NCBI RefSeq assembly: GCF_024500045.1
Contig: NZ_JTEO01000004.1
Span: forward strand, 186,001-250,000
Length of the DNA: 64,000 bases
Source of the DNA: Methanolobus chelungpuianus
GTDB lineage: Archaea; Halobacteriota; Methanosarcinia; Methanosarcinales; Methanosarcinaceae
Direction of reading: 5' to 3'
Shown piece by piece: positions 62,249-64,000 of this stretch. Both the position numbers and the translations under genes were made by a program. The notes beneath the pieces were generated by a model that did not search any database, was not told the DNA's origin, and saw only the letters and a list, made by a program, of their open reading frames with translations. Every line of letters starts with the position of its first letter. Position 1 is the first letter of the stretch.

Positions 62249-62800
62249 TTATCCCCAGCGTTTGTAAATTTCGTTATTGATCCCCATTAGGTCAAGGGCC
62301 CTGCCTGCCATGGAGTTGACCAGGTCGTCTATTGTGGCCGGCCTGGAGTAAAAGCCCGGGCATGCGGGCAATATTATTGCTCCTGCCCTTTCTATTTTAA
62401 GCATGTTCTCCAGATGTATCTGGTTGAACGGGGTTTCCCTGGGCATCAGGATGAGCCTTCTTCTTTCCTTCAGGCATACGTCTGCTGCGCGCCCTATGAG
62501 ATTGTTGGACATGCCGCATGCTATCTCGCCCAGGGTCTTCATGCTGCAGGGGGCCACTATCATCCCGGCGAACCTGTGCGAACCGCTTGCAATAGGTGCG
62601 GTGAGCTCTCCTTCGCCATAGACATGGCTTGCCATATCCTCTATCTCGATGACCGAATAGTCCGTCTCTATCTCTATTATCTGCTTTGCAGTCTTTGTTA
62701 TTACCAGGTGGGTCACGATGTCCATCCTGGAAAGTATCTCCAGCAACCTTATGCCGTATATGGAGCCTGAGGCGCCGCTGATTCCAATGATTATTTCCAT
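62249..62800 (-). CDS. ubiX: Flavin prenyltransferase
   Basis: 183 residues. The FMN-binding start I-I-G-I-S-G-A-S-G-S-I-Y-G, the V-A-P-C-S-M-K-T-L motif and M-P-R-E-T-P-F-N are the UbiX/Pad1 signatures. It prenylates FMN for UbiD-type decarboxylases. In methanogens such a decarboxylase (anhydromevalonate phosphate decarboxylase) is part of archaeal isoprenoid synthesis. No UbiD gene is in the window, but an LpdD-like gene is 2 nt away. Confidence 0.94.
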   Translation of the reverse strand: MEIIIGISGASGSIYGIRLLEILSRMDIVTHLVITKTAKQIIEIETDYSVIEIEDMASHVYGEGELTAPIASGSHRFAGMIVAPCSMKTLGEIACGMSNNLIGRAADVCLKERRRLILMPRETPFNQIHLENMLKIERAGAIILPACPGFYSRPATIDDLVNSMAGRALDLMGINNEIYKRWG

Positions 62801-62802
62801 TT

Positions 62803-63180
62803 TTATCCTTCCCGCAGGATGCCGGATAGTTCCTCGATCATCCCTTCCGCAACGGAGACTATTTCCTCTATCTCCCTTTTAGTTATATCGTCCACATGGA
62901 TGCCGGCAATAAAGACCGTTGTCGAGCGGCTTGCCTCGCTGAGTTCCCTTGCTCCCTGCAGTGCAAGTCCATCCTCCCGGTGTCCCGGCACCGTGACCAC
63001 AGAGGACGAGGCACGTCCTGATGTGCTGTCAAAGATGCCCACACCCACGGCCCCCACATGTGAAGCACCGCCCGTAAGCTTTACGCTCAGGTCGTTGCCG
63101 ATGCTTTCCCATTCCAGCAAGAGGTTCGCTCTACCTGCGGCACGCTCGATGCGCCGGGAAGAAGGTTCCTGCTTTTCCAT
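62803..63180 (-). CDS. LpdD-like protein (UbiD-associated)
   Basis: 125 residues, soluble. Sequence features such as G-G-A-S-H-V-G-A-V-G-V-G near residue 37, V-V-T-V-P-G-H-R-E-D near 60 and V-F-I-A-G-I-H-V-D-D near 88 match, as far as I recall, proteins called LpdD or prenylated-flavin chaperones that accompany UbiX and UbiD. It starts directly after the HD gene stop and ends 2 nt before ubiX. A role in delivering prenylated FMN is inferred from this pairing. Confidence 0.68.
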   Translation of the reverse strand: MEKQEPSSRRIERAAGRANLLLEWESIGNDLSVKLTGGASHVGAVGVGIFDSTSGRASSSVVTVPGHREDGLALQGARELSEASRSTTVFIAGIHVDDITKREIEEIVSVAEGMIEELSGILREG

Positions 63181-63999
63181 TCATCCCTCCAGGTCCGTCA
63201 GGCGGAACTGTTTGATCTCTCTCCTGACATCAAAGAAATCCCTGGCAGCCTTTCCGACCGCATCACGGTTTTCCTGTGTGGTGTAGACCCCCATCTTCCA
63301 GTTATCCCTGTGAGCCTGTTCCAGGGTTGCCACCACATGCGAAGCCTCATCCAGGCGCAGCATCCTTCCGTTGACCTTGACAAGGGCTTTCATCTCAACT
63401 ATCGCGGGGTCCCTGGGTATGTCTATAAGGATCTCCTTGCTGTCAATGCCCACCATGTCGGCGATCTCTGCCTCAATGCGCCTTACGTTCCTGCGCTGTT
63501 TGAGCACGCTATCGCCCACCTCCTCGAAGCCCACATACAGTGCTCTCTTGTACAGTCTCCTGCCGTCCAGCCTTGCTGCAAGCTCTCCTGCGTAGCCTCC
63601 GTTGTTGCGTATCATCTCGAAGGTTCTGGCATCGTCCATCATCCTGAGTTCAAAGGGATCAAGCATATCCTGGTGAATAAGATCCTCAACCGCTCTCACG
63701 AACATAGTTTCGGCTATCCTGGATACGTGATGGTAATAAACAGAGGGGTGCATCAGGAACCTGGAAACAAGCAGTGACTCCGCAGCCTTGACCCCCCCGG
63801 CGGCCACTACCAGTTTGTTCTCGTAGAACTGCATCTCGTTTATCAGCCGCGCATGGTCCACAAGCCCGAAAGCGACTCCGGTGTAATGTGAATCCCTCAC
63901 AAGGTAATCCATCTTGTCCACATCTATCTCGCTGTTGAGTATCTTGCCAAAGTCTGTCTCGCCTTTGATGTGCTTCTCTATCCTTGCCGGATTGATCCC
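63181..63999 (-). CDS. HD-superfamily phosphohydrolase (C-terminal part)
   Basis: The gene leaves at the right edge; about 272 C-terminal residues are present. L-N-S-E-I-D-V-D-K-M-D-Y-L-V-R-D-S-H-Y-T-G is characteristic of the COG1078 HD phosphohydrolases (dNTPase-like), and the open frame continues to the edge. The N-terminal H-x-x-x-H-D catalytic part is outside. It stops at the first base after the LpdD-like ATG region, so the three genes HD, LpdD-like and ubiX form a tight run. Substrate unknown. Confidence 0.85.
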   Translation of the reverse strand, partial: GINPARIEKHIKGETDFGKILNSEIDVDKMDYLVRDSHYTGVAFGLVDHARLINEMQFYENKLVVAAGGVKAAESLLVSRFLMHPSVYYHHVSRIAETMFVRAVEDLIHQDMLDPFELRMMDDARTFEMIRNNGGYAGELAARLDGRRLYKRALYVGFEEVGDSVLKQRRNVRRIEAEIADMVGIDSKEILIDIPRDPAIVEMKALVKVNGRMLRLDEASHVVATLEQAHRDNWKMGVYTTQENRDAVGKAARDFFDVRREIKQFRLTDLEG

Positions 64000-64000
64000 G

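Overview
This window looks like chromosome from a methylotrophic, cytochrome-containing methanogen of the order Methanosarcinales (Methanosarcina/Methanolobus type). The evidence is mer next to fpoF (F420H2 dehydrogenase input subunit), a methylamine-type corrinoid protein, the anaerobic cobalamin operon, PAN, aMBF1, archaeal aIF2-beta and L10e, several methanogen-only DUF families, and surface proteins ending in a PEF-CTERM sorting signal. Promoters are archaeal (TATA boxes) and many genes carry GGAGG/GGTG ribosome sites. Every function is read from sequence pattern only; no database search was possible.

Layout. 1-2.1 kb: mer (partial), fpoF, nadM. 2.1-4.6 kb: a CopZ-like Fe-S protein and an ArsR-ArsM fusion behind a perfect palindrome, then an orphan corrinoid protein. 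4.7-6.3 kb: cysS with tRNA-Cys directly upstream. 6.4-12 kb: a small conserved protein and a three-gene signalling cassette (membrane histidine kinase, response regulator, REC-PAS-PAS histidine kinase). 12-16.5 kb: an AK6-like kinase and trpDFEG behind an inverted-repeat operator. 16.6-19.5 kb: feoB, a 54-aa zinc ribbon and a DtxR-FeoA regulator, all overlapping by 4 nt. 19.5-25.5 kb: cbiP divergent from cbiT-L-F-G(N)-G(C)-H-C.

25.6-30 kb: CcdA with a thioredoxin lipoprotein, an archaeal riboflavin reductase, CBS and Usp proteins, and an amidohydrolase. 30-31 kb holds a candidate structured RNA, a YggU-family gene and an autonomous unit for a 26-residue peptide. 31-39.7 kb: housekeeping and methanogen-conserved genes (Toprim, DUF356, proC, aMBF1, pan, DUF99, glmM, larE, GNAT, DUF531, DUF166). 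39.8-46.1 kb: an island of four secreted proteins on the minus strand. Three share a repeated domain with a recurring L-N-x-P-x-D-Q-I core; two end in PEF-CTERM signals.

46.3-53.7 kb: DUF362-ferredoxin, pheS, trpS, an overlapping radical SAM/KaiC-like pair, aIF2-beta with a TRAM domain, rpl10e. 53.9-61.2 kb: DUF1786, moaB, a frameshifted RecA-like gene, yhbY, DUF190, a PepSY-like protein with a thioredoxin-CcdA fusion, a two-domain CrcB fluoride channel, moeA and a MoaD-like protein. 61.3-64 kb: tRNA-Pro with encoded CCA, an ABC-2 permease, ubiX, an LpdD-like protein and a partial HD phosphohydrolase.

The most interesting points are: the cbiG reading frame with no ATG/GTG/TTG start but an AUA behind a strong ribosome site, inside cbiF; a probable two-domain structured RNA at 30.2 kb; the 26-aa peptide unit; matching inverted repeats upstream of the two PEF-CTERM genes; 22-bp tandem repeats before cbiT; a single-chain fluoride channel with a likely inverting linker helix; and tRNA-Cys with A at the discriminator position.
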